NCBI RefSeq assembly: GCF_040802235.1
Contig: NC_133163.1
Span: forward strand, 70,669,501 to 70,733,500
Origin: Manis javanica
Lineage: Eukaryota; Chordata; Mammalia; Pholidota; Manidae
DNA length: 64,000 nt
Direction: 5' to 3'
In this document: piece by piece, positions 33,711 to 46,386 of the stretch
Position numbering within the stretch: the stretch's first letter is position 1
Layout of the letters: every line of letters starts with the position of its first letter
Notes under the pieces: generated by a model
What the model was told of the DNA's origin: nothing
Database searches by the model: none
What the model saw: only the letters and a program-made list of their open reading frames with translations
Made by a program: the position numbers and the translations under genes

Positions 33711-36700
33711 AAGTTTCCAGTAAACTCAACTCTAGTTATTCAAAAGCATATTGCACGATGACCTCCATATACAAGGGACCTGAGAAATCGTGTTGTTTTT
33801 ATTTTCAAGTAGCCACAGGACCATACTTATGTGTCAAAGAAGAACAAATAAGGGAGAAATGTACATTTGAAAAGCAACATGTAGTATCTGCTTAAGTTTA
33901 AAATGTTTTAAAGAAAGGATGCAACATGATAGGTAGTAATCAACTATTGTTAAGTTCCTCAACAAGGCAATTTGGCAGAGAAGCAGTGCTTCATACAACT
34001 GAGTTTGGCAAGTCGTACAGAAAACAGAGGTGATCATGGAAGGAGGAAAGAGAATGACGAGAATGGCCTAGAACAATGCTGCCGAGTCCATACAGCACAT
34101 AACGAGAGCCTCTGTTTGTTCACTGCTAGCTGAAAAGGGGAAATCACAGAAGAGGTATTTCCTTTACCTGAATGGAATGAAATTTTAGAGGTGTTGAAGA
34201 ACAAGGGAAAGTAAAGATCACACTTTTTCCAGGCTGTGAAAGTTTTTAAAAGTACCTGTAAAACCAGTTTCCTGATTCAAAACTAAAACACAGGCAAGGT
34301 CAGAGATCTGTTCACAGTTACAAAGCCATCAGTGACACAGCCCTCACCAAACTCATTTCTTAATTCTTACTCCAGTACTGCACCATTTCCAAGACATATT
34401 TTATTGTATTATCTATATTTTATATATAAATATATAAATTTCAAAAAGAATTTATATTTTATAGATACAGTCAATTATTTGGGGTTGCATGAATATTAGG
34501 ATTCTAGAGCCTAATAAATTTTAAATTACTCTTACTACTATTTATTATATTATGAAATAGTTATAGTTCATTCTGCCACTGTTTCCTAATAATATTGCTG
34601 GAAGTTACATTTCTAGCCTGCAGAAACAAGACATAAACAGGTGTGATGCATAGGCTTCCTATAAGAGATAAGAAACTGAAGAGAATTATCATATACTGGT
34701 ATAGACTGAGAATATTTTATTTGCATACTTATCATATAAAAGTTGCTATAAGCAAATAACTTATTATAGAGGGATTATTTTTAAAAAGTCCTAGAATTGG
34801 AATTTTGATAAAAAGCCATAACTGTTAAAATATTTATTGTACTATAATTTTACCTGTATTCACCAGCCCTATCTTGCTCTCCCTATCTCTAAAACTCTCC
34901 AGAGTATTTACTCCAAAGAATGAAAAATTTCACAGAAGACATATCTTGCTATCTAGGTCTTCCTACTATAGAATCCAGCTAAAGTAGCAAAGGACCACCA
35001 GATCACATCTTCCCCAAAATCCCATCCCTACCTCACACTCACCAAAACTGACCTCTGCTATCTCCTGTCTTAGGTCTTTGCTGTCTTCTTAAGAATGAAT
35101 GGGTCAATAAATTTGACTTAATATGTTTGCTTTCAGTAGTGACATATTATTTTCTCCTAGATTTTTCTTTTAATCATATATTTTAATGGAATAAATAAAT
35201 GGAATTTCAGACTTAATAGGAAAACAGCAATTGAACATCTCTTCAGGTTCAAGCACAAGCAACACATCATTCATTTATGCAATCCACAAATATTTCTAGA
35301 TTATCTGCTAAATGACAGACAAAAGAGATACAATTTTAAGAAAAATAGACAAGGCCCATGCCCTTATGGAGCTTAGAATGTTGGAAGACTAGATGTTAAG
35401 CACACAAAGAAATATTACATTCCAAACTGTGGTGAATTATATAAATATAAAGCACAGGCTACTCTGAACACTCTTGAAGGTGAGGCTTCGGGAGAACAAG
35501 AGCAGTAAGAAATTTAGTCAGAAACATTTCTGCACTTGATACAAGTACATAATTTTTTTTCACTTACCAAAGCTTCCACTTCCTATACACATCTTGTTTT
35601 CATACCCTGGATTGAATACTATAAATCTTATACATTGATACAAACATCTTAGATTTCCAGCCAAGACAATCTTGACTCTCAGTGTGTAATTCATTCTGAA
35701 GACTATGTATGGATTGAAACTGATGGAATTTAGGGAAGGGGGATAATTAGTAGAAGTAGGGAGCATTTTTTAAAACCCATATTAGCAAGAATTATCCTAA
35801 AATCGATATAGCATATTTTAGGTCAGTTTTCCAGAGCATAAAGTCTAGAAAGCATTTTCCACTTGTTCATTAATAATGACTATCATTCTTAGCACACCAT
35901 GTCTTTTCAAAGTTCCTAATTTTAAGTGACTTTGGTGAAGTAAACAAGAGGCTAGGCATAAGTCACACAAATGATTAAGGAGTTGGCAAATTGTTTTTGA
36001 GTAATGAGAGTTTGAAGAAATTGAAATCATTACGTTTTCAAGAAAAAATTTAGTGGTAATTTATTAGTGATTTTCAAATGCATAAAGGATTAGTAATGAG
36101 ACAATGATAACCAGATGTTTTTGATCTCTTTGGTGGTAAGAACAAGATTAAATCAGCTTAAAGTATAGCCAGAGAGAGCTAGGATAGACATAACTTCCAG
36201 AAAATAAGGGAAGATAAGCACAAGAGCAGATCACCAAAGGAAATTATACAGTTTCTGACATCTGCCTGATAGCGTTTGAGATACAGATCTATTTGAGGGT
36301 CCCTCCTGCCGTACAGCTCTCTAATTAGGAACAAGATTTCTTGAGAGGAGATTAGTAACCAAACTAGTCATAAGACTTAAGCAGTCAGAAGAGGAAGATT
36401 TCAAACAATAACAAAGATTTCATATTTGTCCTCAAGAAACAAGTTAGGAATTTAATCAAAATTAGCTAAGTTTATGTCTTAAAACTTAATTTTTTTACTA
36501 TAGTATCCAAGATCATTGGGAGGTTAACTCCTTATGTAGCCATCAATATGGAAGAAATTTGACTCATGAACTCTGGATATAGAAACAATTTTTCAATAGA
36601 TCTTATTTCTTGACAACATGTAACATATGCCCTTAAAATTGAGTCTTTTAGAAACTGATTTAATAACACAAAACTAGTTTATTTCTCATTCTTTTACAAG

Positions 36701-36834
36701 TTAGTGATTGGTTAAGAACTGAAATAAATAGAACAAAATATGACCAAGAACAACTCAAGTACACCCAAGGAGATTATCTACCATCATTTTAAGTTTAATG
36801 TTAATAACAGCAGATATAGTAATACTGTGTACTT
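33711..36834. other. Noncoding sequence with an L2-like fragment
   Basis: 35275-35410 resembles reversed L2 ('cacaaatatttctag..', 'gacaaggcccatgcccttatggagcttagaatg'). 34395-34460 is a TA-rich low-complexity patch. The rest is unassigned and without coding signal. Confidence 0.45.
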
Positions 36835-37030
36835 GTGTACCAAGCTACATGATAAATATATTTTTTATTTAATTTAATCTTGACAACAACCTTATGAATT
36901 GAGTATTTCTATTATCTCTAACTATGGCTAAATAAGCTAAGACTTAGATGAAAACATAATTTGCCCAAGATCACATAGACAGACAGTAGACAGTCTTGAA
37001 TTGAATACTGGTCCTTCTGATTCATGAGGA
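36835..37030 (-). mobile_element. MIR SINE relic
   Basis: The reversed MIR core is clear: 'tgacaacaaccttatgaattgagtatttctattat', 'taagctaagacttagatgaa', 'aatttgcccaagatcacatagacag', and 'attgaatactgg'. Ancient and inactive. Confidence 0.88.
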
Positions 37031-37715
37031 AAAATTCTCAACATTTTGAAATACATTTACCAAAATCCAACAAAGTTTACAACAGTCTGTTGTAGAGAAG
37101 TTTTCCATGACAAATTCCTTCTGTCATTCAGGTGCCAGAAATGACTATTTCTTGAAGGAATGTAAGGAAAGTAAAATAATAAATTATTATGATCTACTTA
37201 CTAGTTTAATATGTATCCTAAGTTAAATGTTGTGAAATTCTTAAATTGACAGAATTACATTACTTGCCATCTGTCAATATTTGAAATTGATTAAGATGAA
37301 GCTTGTAATTACTTCTATGCATAGCAAAAGAGAGACATAATGAGAGTTACGGGGTGACAAAATATTAACGTAAAATATAAACAGTAAGCAAAAGGAATTC
37401 AATTTAAAAAAAAGATTAAAAACTAATTAAATACAGAAAACTTCATTCTATTAGAATGAAGAACATTTCTTCTTGACTTAATATTGTATGCATGTTTCCT
37501 TAAATCCTTCTTCCTTACTGTCACATCCTTGAGTCATTTGAAAAATATCTAGAATATTTATTTTTCATAAAACTAATCTTCTTACTTCCTGTATAGTCAT
37601 TGTTTAATTATATTTACATACTATTCTTGGAGTAGTTTTCCTGAAGTATGGATATAATCATACTCCACTGCCCAAAATTTCTTGATAGTTTCCCCTTGCC
37701 ATCATAAAATATTAC
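37031..37715. other. Unassigned noncoding sequence
   Basis: AT-rich, no frame and no recognised repeat before the poly(T) that starts the composite block. Confidence 0.5.
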
Positions 37716-37732
37716 TATAGTTTTTTTTTTTT

Positions 37733-38055
37733 GAGAGGGAAGCTCTCATATTTATTGATCAAATGGTTGTTAACAACAATAAAATTCTATATAGGGGGGT
37801 CAATGCTCAATGCACAATCATTAATCCATCTCAAGCCTAGTTCTCATCACTCTCCAATCTTCTGAAGCATAACGAACAAGTTCTTACATGGTGGACGAAT
37901 TCTTACATAGTGAATAAGTTCTTACATGGTGAACAGTACAAGGGCAGTCATCACAGAAACTTTCGGTTCTGATCAAGCATTATGAACTATAAACGATCAG
38001 GTCAAATATGAATATTCGTTTGATTTTTATACTTGATTTATATGTTGATCCCACA
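37733..38055 (-). repeat. Partial LTR (U3-R, no U5) at the end of tail B
   Basis: After the purine tract the minus strand begins TGTGGGATCAAC, as an LTR should, with TATA-like motifs (CATATAAATC, GTATAAAAAT) close to the start. It then has several copies of a ~19-bp unit around TTCACCATGTAAGAA and a near-palindromic GTTGTTAACAACC. It ends after AATAAATATGAGAG at the poly(A). The length, 323 nt, is the same in copies A, B and C. An LTR cut at its poly(A) site is what an RNA template would give. Confidence 0.75.
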
Positions 38056-38739
38056 TTTCTCCCTTTATTAATATTATTATTTTTATTTTTAATAAACTGC
38101 TGAAGTGGTAGGTAGATGCAAGATAAAGGTAGAAAACATAGTTTAGTGTTGTAAGAGAGCAATTGTAGATGATCAGCTGTGTGCCTGTACACTATGTGCT
38201 AATCCGAGCTAGACAAGGGCAATAAAACATCCACAGATGCAGAAGCTTTCTCTCAACACAGGGGGGGTTGAGGTTCTAAGCTTCACCACTGTTGTTCCCC
38301 AGTTTCTCACCTGATGGCCCCCCAGCAACTGTGCCTGTCTTAGGTTGTTCCTCCCTTGAGGAATCTTATCTGTCTCTGGCTAACCAGTCATCTTCCGGGG
38401 CCATACAGGGAAATGTAAAGTTGGTGAGAGAGAAGCCATATTATTTGAAAAGGTTAGCTTTTTACTTCTTTGCAGATTTATGCCCTGTGGCTTCTATGCC
38501 CAGCACTTGTCTTGAGGTATCTTTACCACCTGGAGGAATTATGATACTCGGTAAATTTGATATGAGGCACGAATTCTACTTAAGGGTTGTAATGAGGAAG
38601 GAAGAAGAAAAGCTATAGAGGTAGCATATGGAAGAAAACATGGGAGGATTGATTATTTCTTTGACATATCTTCTTGTAGAGTACCTTAAGCATGTATAGG
38701 TTTTAAACTACTAACTAACTTGCGCTCACATATTAACAT

Positions 38740-39137
38740 AGTAGGAATACGGTGACATAAACAAAGCAAATCTATAATTACCAGCTATCTCCAATGAAGC
38801 CAAGAAAACCATTTAGGCCCCTAGGCATTTGTGAAAATTAGTCTATGATATGATGGATATTGTCCAACTGTACTTGAATAGTCTGAGAGAAATCAGACAA
38901 ATTAAAGCAACCCATTTCTGGGATCTGTTCACCTCCCATATGTTCTTTTAACCATAGATAGTCTATAGTCATAAGATTTTGGAGCGCTACAACTTGCACC
39001 CCTCCCAACTCCTGGTTGAGTTCCAACAGTACAGATCCGGTCAAATTCATTGTCTCACTGTATGCACATGCCAGCCTAGACATCTCCCTCCTCATTCCAA
39101 TGGCAAGTCCAGGAAAAGGTGGGGTGGACGCAGCCAC
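38740..39137 (-). pseudogene. Retroviral Env transmembrane-subunit remnant in tail B
   Basis: A 99-codon minus-strand frame (39137-38838) has the layout of a retroviral TM ectodomain: a heptad-like stretch ending in LNQELGG, an ALQN motif that starts the immunosuppressive-type region, an LKEH segment, and then a cysteine-containing CFNLSD motif before a second helix. The usual CX6CC cysteine pattern is only partly kept. Past a stop near 38838 the sequence continues in shifted frames into a tryptophan-rich and then hydrophobic, anchor-like region. Start, surface subunit and cleavage site are missing. The style is most like alpha/gamma-type TM subunits, unlike the 11-14 kb provirus. Not expected to make a working protein. 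Confidence 0.7.
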
Positions 39138-39246
39138 AACCGCAGCATCGCCTGGATCCCTGTGGAGGCTTTCTGATGATCATCCCTGGGCACGAGTTCT
39201 CCAGAGAGTGCTGATGCCGGAAGCCTCTCCTCATATCGTATCTTAG

Positions 39247-39337
39247 TTCATTTTCTGGGTATCCAAGCTAGGCCTTGATCTTCTGCATAAAAACAAACAG
39301 ACCCTTTGCCCACACTTTGACATGTCCTCTATACCAC
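39247..39337 (-). pseudogene. Integrase C-terminal remnant in tail B
   Basis: Minus-strand translation gives WYRGHVKVWAKG in one frame and GSVCFYAEDQGLAWIPRK in the next, which together resemble the SH3-like C-terminal domain of retroviral integrases (V.VW..G, then a W.P.R end). A one-base frameshift separates the two parts. The matching region of tail C is 41737-41826. Short, so the call is tentative. Confidence 0.5.
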
Positions 39338-39378
39338 TGTGTAGAACTCATTGGAGGTCAGCACACAGGAACTGCTTT

Positions 39379-39410
39379 TTTTCTTTTATTTATTTATTTA
39401 TTTATTTTTA
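39379..39410. repeat. (ATTT)n microsatellite in tail B
   Basis: About six to seven repeats of TTTA. In tail C the same place holds a plain T run, so this is an expanded A-rich junction. Confidence 0.85.
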
Positions 39411-39541
39411 TTAAGAGAAAGGAATATTATGCACCCTTTAAGTGATCAACATTAAGGATATTTAAAGCATGTGTTAATCTTTGATTTACCAATTGTTTTA
39501 TCCTGTTAAGGAGTAATCCACTTTTCTTTCTTTTTTTTTTT

Positions 39542-40207
39542 AATCTTTAATCTACACTTACATGAAGAATACTATGTTTACTATGCTCTCCCCTATATCA
39601 GGTACCCGCTAAAAACCACCTTACGGTCATTGTCCATCAGCAGCAAAATGTAGAATCACTACTTGACTTCTCTGTGTTGAAGAGCCCTCCCTCCCCTTTC
39701 TCCCTTCCCCGCCTATGCATGCTAATCTTAATACTCCACTTCTTCTTCCCCCCCTTACTCCCCTGCCCACCCATCCTCCACAGTTCCTTTCCCTTTGGTA
39801 CCTGTTAGTCCATTTTTGGGTTCTGTAATTCCGCTGCTGTTTTGTTCCTTCAGTTTTTCCTTTGTTCTTATATGCCTCAGATAAGTGAAATCATTTGGTA
39901 TTTCTCTTGCTCCGCTTGGCTTATTTCACTGAGCATAATACTCTCCAGTTCCATCCATGTTGCTACAAATGGTAGGATTTTCCCTCTTCTTATGGCTGAG
40001 TAGTATTCCATTGTGTATATGTACCACATCTTCTTTATCCATTCATCTACCGATGGACATTTAGGTTGCTTCCAATTCTTGGCTATTGTAAATAGTGCTG
40101 CGATAAACATAGGAGTGCATCTGTTTTCCCAAACTTGATTGCTGCGTTCTGAGGTTAAATTCCTAGGAGTGGAATTCCTGGGTCAAATGGTAGGTCTGTT
40201 TTGAGCA
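39542..40207 (-). mobile_element. 5'-truncated L1 3' end belonging to tail B
   Basis: The minus strand starts in the last ~110 codons of ORF2, keeps an open 77-codon stretch to the stop at 39877, then the L1 3' UTR with its G-rich blocks. It is closely similar to the matching part of the 42-48 kb L1. Truncation is at 40207, abutting the poly(A) of copy C. Confidence 0.85.
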
Positions 40208-40225
40208 TTTTTTTTTTTTTTTTTT

Positions 40226-40548
40226 GAGAGGGCATCTCTCATATTTATTGATCAAATGGTTGTTAACAACAATAAAATTCAGTATAGGGGGGTCAATGCT
40301 CAATGTACAATCATTAATCCATCTCAAGCCTAATTCTCGTCAGTCTCCAATCTTCTGAAGCATAACGAACAAGTTCTTACATGGTGAACGAATTCTTACA
40401 GAGTGAATAAATTCTTACATGGTGAACAGTACAAGGGCATTCATCACAGAAACTTTCGGTTTTGATCATGCAATATGACCTATAAACCATCAGGTCAAAT
40501 ATGAATATTCATTTGATTTTTGTACTTGATTTATATGTTGATCCCACA
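40226..40548 (-). repeat. Partial LTR (U3-R, no U5) at the end of tail C
   Basis: 323 nt from TGTGGGATCAAC to the CTCTC before poly(A), matching copies A and B in length. AATAAA is present about 18 nt before the poly(A). Terminal hairpin arms GAGAG and CTCTC are intact (40226-40240). Confidence 0.78.
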
Positions 40549-41185
40549 TTTCTCCTATTATTATTATTATTTTTATTTTTAATAAAATGCTGAAGTGGTA
40601 GGTAGATGCAAGATAAAGGTAGAAAACATAGTTTAGTGCTGTAAGAAGGCAAATGTAGATGATCAGATGATCAGGTGTGTGCCTATGGACTAAGTATTAA
40701 TCCAGGCTAGACAAGGGCAGCAAGACATCCACGGATGCAGAAGATTTCTCTCAAAGCAGGGGGGGTGAGGTTCTGAGCCTCACCTCTGTTGATCCCCAAA
40801 TTCTCACCTGATGGCCCCCCTGCGACTGTGCCTGTCTTAGGTTGTTCCTCCCTTGAGGAATCTTACCCGTCTCTGGCTAACCAGTCATCTTCCGGGGCCA
40901 TACAGGGAAATGTAAAGTTGGTAAGTGAGAGAGAAGCCATATTGTTTGCAAAGGTTAGCTTTTTACTTCTTTGCAGATTTATGCCCTGTGGCTTCTATGC
41001 CCAGCACTTGTCTCGAGGTATCTTTACCACCTGGAGGAATTATGATACTCGGTAAATTCTATATGAGGCACGAATTCTATTTAAGGTTTGTAATTAGGAA
41101 GGAAGAAGAAAAGCTATAGATGTAGCATATGAAGGAAACTTGGGAGGATTGATTATTTCTTTGACATATCTTCTTGTATAGTACC

Positions 41186-41627
41186 TTAAGAATGTATAGG
41201 TTTTAAACTACTAACTAATTTGCACACACATATTAACATAATAGGAATACGGTGACATAAACAAAGCAAATCTATAATTACCAGCCATCTCCAGTGAAGC
41301 CAAGAAAACCATTTAGGCACCCTAGGCATTTGTGAAAATTTATCTATGATATGATGGATATTTTCCAACTGTACTTGAACCATCAGACAAATTAAAGCAG
41401 CCCATTTCTGGGATCTGTTCACATCCCATATGTTCTTTTAACCATAGATAGTCTATAGTCATGAGATTTTGGGGTGCTACAACTTGCACCCCTCCCAACT
41501 CCTGGTTGAGTTCCAACAGTACAGATCCAGTCAAATTCGTTGTCTCACTGTATGCACATGCCAGCCTAGACATCTCCCTCCTCCTTCTTATGGCAAGTCC
41601 AGGAGATGGTGGGCTGGATGCAGCCAC
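41186..41627 (-). pseudogene. Retroviral Env transmembrane-subunit remnant in tail C
   Basis: Two overlapping open stretches (41627-41340 and 41422-41186) cover the same region as in tail B. The first has LNQELGG, the QN motif, LKEH and MGCFNLSD; the second continues through a helix and PRVPKW, then WFSW and a hydrophobic membrane-anchor-like segment that is interrupted by charged residues. A small deletion after CFNLSD shifts the frame. B and C share the start and overall plan, so they come from one ancestral fragment. Confidence 0.7.
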
Positions 41628-42392
41628 AACCGCAGCATCGTCCGGATCCCTGTGGAGGCTTTTTGATGATCATCCCCCGGCACGAGTCCTCCAGAGAGTG
41701 CAGATGCTGGAAGCTCCTCCTCATATCGTATCTTAGTTCATTTTCTGGGTATCCAAGCTAGGCCTTGATCTTCTGCGTAGAAACAAACAGACCCTTTGCC
41801 CACGCTTTGACATGCCCTCTATACCACTGTGCAGAACTCATTGGAGGTCAGCACACAGTAACTGCTTTTTTTTTTTTTTTAATTAAGAGAAAGGAATATT
41901 ATCAGAAAAGAGTACCTCCATAGCTGATCATCTGACACCCTTTAAGTGATCAACATTAAGGATATTTAAAGCATGCATTGATCTTTGATTTACCAATAGT
42001 TTTATCCTGTTAAGGAGTAATCCCCCTTTTCTTTCTTTCTTTCTTTTTTTTTTTAAATTTTTAATCTACACTTACCTGAAGAATACTATGTTTACTATGC
42101 TCTCCCCTATATCAGGTCCCCCCTAACAACCACATTACGGTTACTGTCCATCAACTTAGCAAAATGTGGTAGAGTCACTACTTGTCCTCTCTGTGTTGTG
42201 CAGCCCACCCTCCCCTTGCTCCCTCCCCCCCATGCAAGCTAATCTTAATAACCCTCTTCTTCCCCCCCTTATCCCTCCCTGCCCACCAATCCTCCCCAGT
42301 TCCTTTCCCTTTGGTACCTGTTAGTCCATTTTTGGGTTCTGTAATTCTGCTGCTGTTTTGTTCCTTCAGTTTTTCCTTTGTTCCTATACTCC

Positions 42393-45300
42393 TCAGATGA
42401 GTGAAATCATTTGGTATTTCTCTTTCTCCGCTTGGCTTATTTCACTGAGCATAATACTCTCCAGCTCCATCCATGTTGCTGCAAATGGTTGGATTTTTCC
42501 ACTTCTTATGGCTGAGTAGTATTCCATTGTGTATATGTACCACATCTTCTTTATCCATTCATCTACCGATGGACATTTAGGTTGCTTCCAATTCTTGGCT
42601 ATTGTAAATAGTGCTGCGATAAACATAGGAGTGCATCTGTTTTCCCAAACTTGATTGCTGCGTTCTTAGGTTAAATTCCTAGGAGTGGAATTCCTGGGTC
42701 AAATGGTAGGTCTGTTTTGAGCATTTTGATGAACCTCCATACTGTTTTCCACAATGGTTGAACTAATTTACATTCCCACCAGCAGTGTAGGAGGGTTCCC
42801 CTTTCTCCACAGCCTCGCCAACATTTGTTGTTGTTTGTCTTTTGGATGGCAGCTATCCTTACTGGTGTGCGGTGATACCTCATTGTAGATTTGATTTGCA
42901 TTTCTCTGATAATTAGCGATGTGGAGCATCTTTTCATGTGTCTGTTGGCCATCTGTATTTCTTTTTTAGAGAACTGTCTGTTCATTTCCTCTGCCCATTT
43001 TTTAATTGGGTTATTTGTTTTTTCTTTGTTGAGGCATGTAAGTTCTTTATATATTCTAGATGTCAAGCCTTTATCGGATCTGTCATTTTCAAATATATTC
43101 TCCCATACTGTAAGGTTCCTTTTTGTTCTATTGATGGTGTCTTTCACTGTACAGAAGCTTTTCACCTTAATGTAGTCCTATTTGCTCATTTTTGCTGTTG
43201 TTTTCCTTGCCCGGGGAGATATGTTCAAGAGCAGGTCACTCATGTTTATATCTAAGAGGTTTTTGCCTATGTTTTTTTCCAAGAGTTTAATGGTTTCATG
43301 ACTTACATTCAGGTCTTTGATCCATTTTGAGTTTACCTTTGTATATGGGGTTAGACAAATGTCCAGTTTCATTCTCCTACAAGGTGCTGTCCAGTTTTGC
43401 CAGCACCATCTGTTGAAGAGACTGTTATTTTGCCATTGCATGTCCATGGCTCCTTTATCAAAGATTAATTGACCATATATGTTTGGGTTAATTTCTGGAG
43501 TCTCTAATCTGTTCCACTGGTCGGGGGCTCTGTTCTTGTGCCAGTACCAAATTGTCTTGATTACTATGGCTTTGTAGTAGAGATTGAAGTTGGGGAGGGG
43601 GATCCCCCCTACTTTATTCTTCTTTCTCAGGATTGCTTTGGCTATTCGGAGTCTTTGGTGTTTCCCTATGAATTTTTGAATTATTTGTTTCAGTTCATTG
43701 AAGAATGTTGCTGGTAATTTGATAGGGATTGCATCAAATCTGTATATTGCTTTAAGCAGGATGGCCATTTTGACGATATTAATTCTTCCTAGCCACGAGC
43801 ATGGGATGAGTTTCCATTTGTTAGTGTCCCCTTTAATTTCTCTTAAGAGTGACTTGTAGTTTTCCGAGTATAACTACTTCTTTGGTTAGGTTTATTCCTA
43901 GGTATTTTATTCTTTTTTGATGCAATTGTGAATGGAATTGTTTTCCTGATTTCTCTTTCTATTGGTTCATTGTTAGTGTATAGGAAAGCTACAGATTTCT
44001 GTGTGTTAATTTTGTATCCTGCAACTTTGCTGTATTCCAATATCAGTTCTAGTAGTTTTGGGGTGGAGTCTTTAGGGTTTTTTATGTACAGTATCATATC
44101 ATCTGCAAATAGTGACAGTTTAACTACTTCTTTACCAATCTGGATTCCTTGTATTTCTTTGTTTTGTCTGATAGGCGTGGCTAGGACCTCCAGTAGTATG
44201 TTAAATAACAGTGGGGAGAGTGGGCATCCCTGTCTGGTTCCCGATCTCAGAGGAAATGCTTTCAGCTTCTCGCTGTTCAGTATAATGCTGGTTGTGGTTT
44301 ATCATATATGACCTTTATTATGTTGAGGTACTTGCGCTCTATTCCCATTTTGCTGAGAGTTTTTATCATGAATGGATGTTGAATTTTGTCAAATGCTTTT
44401 TCAGCATCTATGGAGATGATCATGTGGTTTTTGTCTTTCTTTTTGTTGATGTAGTGGATGATGTTGATGGATTTTCGAATGTTGTACCATCCTTGTATCC
44501 CTGGGATGAATCCCACTTGGTCATGGTGTATGGTCCTTTTGATATACTTTTGAATTCTGCTTGCTAATATTTTATTGAGCATTTTTGCATCTACATTCAT
44601 CAGGGATATTGGTCTGTAATTTTATTTTTTGGTGGGGTCTTTGCCTGGTTTTGGTATTAGGGTGATGTTGGCTTCATAGAATGAGTTTGGGAGTATTCCC
44701 TCCTCTTCTATTTTTTGGAACACTTTAAGGAGAATGGGTATTATGTCTTCTCTGTGTGTCTGATAAAATTCCGAGGTAAATTCATCCGGCTCTGAGGTTT
44801 TGTTCTTGGGTAGTTTTTTGATTACCGTTTCAATTTCTTTGCTCGTAATTGGTTTGTTTAACTTTTGTGTTTTCTTCCTTAGTCCGTCTTGGGAGGTTGT
44901 ATTTTTCTAGGAAGTTGTCCATTTCTTCTAGGTTTTCCAGCTTGTTGGAATATAGGTTTTCATAGTAGTCTTTAATAATTCTTTGTATTTCTGTGGGGTC
45001 TGTCGTGATTTTTCCATTCTCATTTCTGATTCTGTTGATTTGTGTTGATTCTCTTTTTGTCTTAATAAGTTTGGCTAGAGGCTTATCTATTTTGTTTATT
45101 TTCTCAAAGAACCAGCTCCTGGTTTCGTTGATTTTTGCTATTGTTTTATTCTTCTCAATTTTGCTTATTTCTTCTCTGATCTTTATTATGTCCCTCCTTT
45201 TGCTGATTTTAGGCCTCATTTGTTCTTCTTTTTCCAGTTTCAATAGTTGTGATGTTAGACTATTCATTTGGGTTTGTTCTTCCTTCTTCAGGTGTGCCTG

Positions 45301-46230
45301 GATCGCTATATACTTTTCTCTTAAGACTGCTTTCACTTCATCCCACAGAAGTTGGGGCTTTGTGTTGTTGTTGTCATTTGTTTCTATATATTCCTTGATC
45401 TCTATTTTGATTTGTTCATTGATCCATTGATTATTTAGAAGCATGCTGTTAATCCTCCATGTGTTTGTGAGCCTTTTTGTTTTCTTTGTAGAATTTATTT
45501 CTAGTTTTATACCTTTGTGGTCTGAAAAATTGGTTGGTAGAATTTCAATATTTTGGAATTTACTGAAGCTCATTTTGTGAGCTTGTATATCGTCTATTCT
45601 GGAGAATGTTCCATGTGCATTTGAGAAGAAATTATATCCTGTTGCTTTTAGATGTAGAGTTCTATAGATGTCTGTTAGGTCCATCTGTTCTAGTGTTTTT
45701 TTCAATGCCTGTGTGTCCTTACTTATTTTCTGCCTGGTGGATCTATCCTTTGGGATGAGTGGTGTTTTGAAGTCTCCTAAGATGAATGCATTGCTGTCTA
45801 TTTCCCTCTTTAGTTCTGTTAGTATTTGTTTCACAAATGCTGGTACACCTGTGTTGAGGGCATATATATTTAGAATGGTTATATCCTCTTGTTGGACTGA
45901 GCCCTTTATCATTATGTAGTGGCCTTCTTTATCTCTTGTAACTTTCTTTGTTTTGAAGTCTATTTTGTCTGATATTAGTACTGCAACCCCTGCTTTGTTT
46001 GCCTGAAATATGTTTTTCCATCCTTTGACTTTTAGTCTGTGCTTGTCTACGGGTTAGACGTGAGTTTGTTGTAAGCAGCGTATAGATGGGTCTTGCTTTT
46101 TTATCCATTCTATTACTCTGTGTCTTTTGATTGGTGGATTAAGTCCATTTACATTTAGGGTGACTATTGAGAGATATGTACTTGTTGCAATTGCAGGCTT
46201 TAGATTCGTGGTTACCAAAGGTTCAAGGTT
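42393..46230 (-). pseudogene. L1 ORF2 (endonuclease + reverse transcriptase), broken
   Basis: Encodes the L1 endonuclease/reverse-transcriptase protein in several open pieces: 45912-44830 (endonuclease C-terminal half to start of RT), 44600-44277, 44097-43843, 43768-43178, 43165-42671 and 42626-42393. Visible landmarks: TLNVNG at the endonuclease start (~46165), GDFKTPL (usual GDFNTPL with N to K), SDH near the endonuclease end, the RT fingers QVGFIPG and the A-motif IDAEKAFD (~44400), and FADD at 44098-44109. The endonuclease glutamate in the usual LQET is replaced (LQQT) and followed by a stop near 46060. No ATG remains upstream of the endonuclease. At least six breaks; inactive. Confidence 0.9.
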
Positions 46231-46386
46231 AGCTTCTTTAGTATCTTACTGCCTAACATAGCTTGCTTATTGAGCTGTCATATATACTGTCTGGAGATTC
46301 TTTTCTTCTCTCCCTTCTTATTCCTCCTCCTCCATTCTTCATATGTTGTGTGTTTTGTTCTGTGCTCTTTTTAGGGGTGCTCCCAT

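Larger units (their letters stand above)
37733..39530 (-). mobile_element. Retrovirus-derived tail, copy B (1.8 kb)
   Basis: Minus-strand order: ~150 nt unknown, an integrase C-terminal remnant (39337-39247), an Env transmembrane-subunit remnant (39137-~38740), ~600 nt of 3' noncoding sequence, an A-rich stretch, a purine tract (AAAGGGAGAAA, ~38066-38056), then 323 nt of U3-R-like sequence (38055-37733) ending in GAGAG..CTCTC-type terminus and poly(A). It aligns end to end with copy C apart from small indels; an ATTT repeat lies at 39379-39410. It follows an L1 3' UTR directly. Confidence 0.8.
40208..42033 (-). mobile_element. Retrovirus-derived tail, copy C (1.8 kb) with poly(A)
   Basis: Same order as tail B: integrase remnant (41826-41737), Env transmembrane remnant (41627-~41190), 3' noncoding segment, purine tract, U3-R (40548-40226, 323 nt), poly(A) of 18. 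Copy C has ~35 nt near 41900-41935 that B lacks, and a duplicated GATCA-type step near 40660. The tail follows the 3' UTR of the near-full-length L1, so it is that element's terminal 1.8 kb. Confidence 0.82.

Noticed and set aside
38292-39246. Plus-strand frames of 65-108 codons over tail B (and 40789-41736 over tail C)
   Set aside because: The opposite strand carries the Env and integrase remnants in the same orientation as the L1. The plus-strand frames have no motif and run against the poly(A).
37733-42033. The two tails as ordinary solo LTRs or proviruses
   Set aside because: U5 is absent, poly(A) follows directly, no 4-6 bp duplication brackets them, and both follow L1 3' UTRs in the same orientation.
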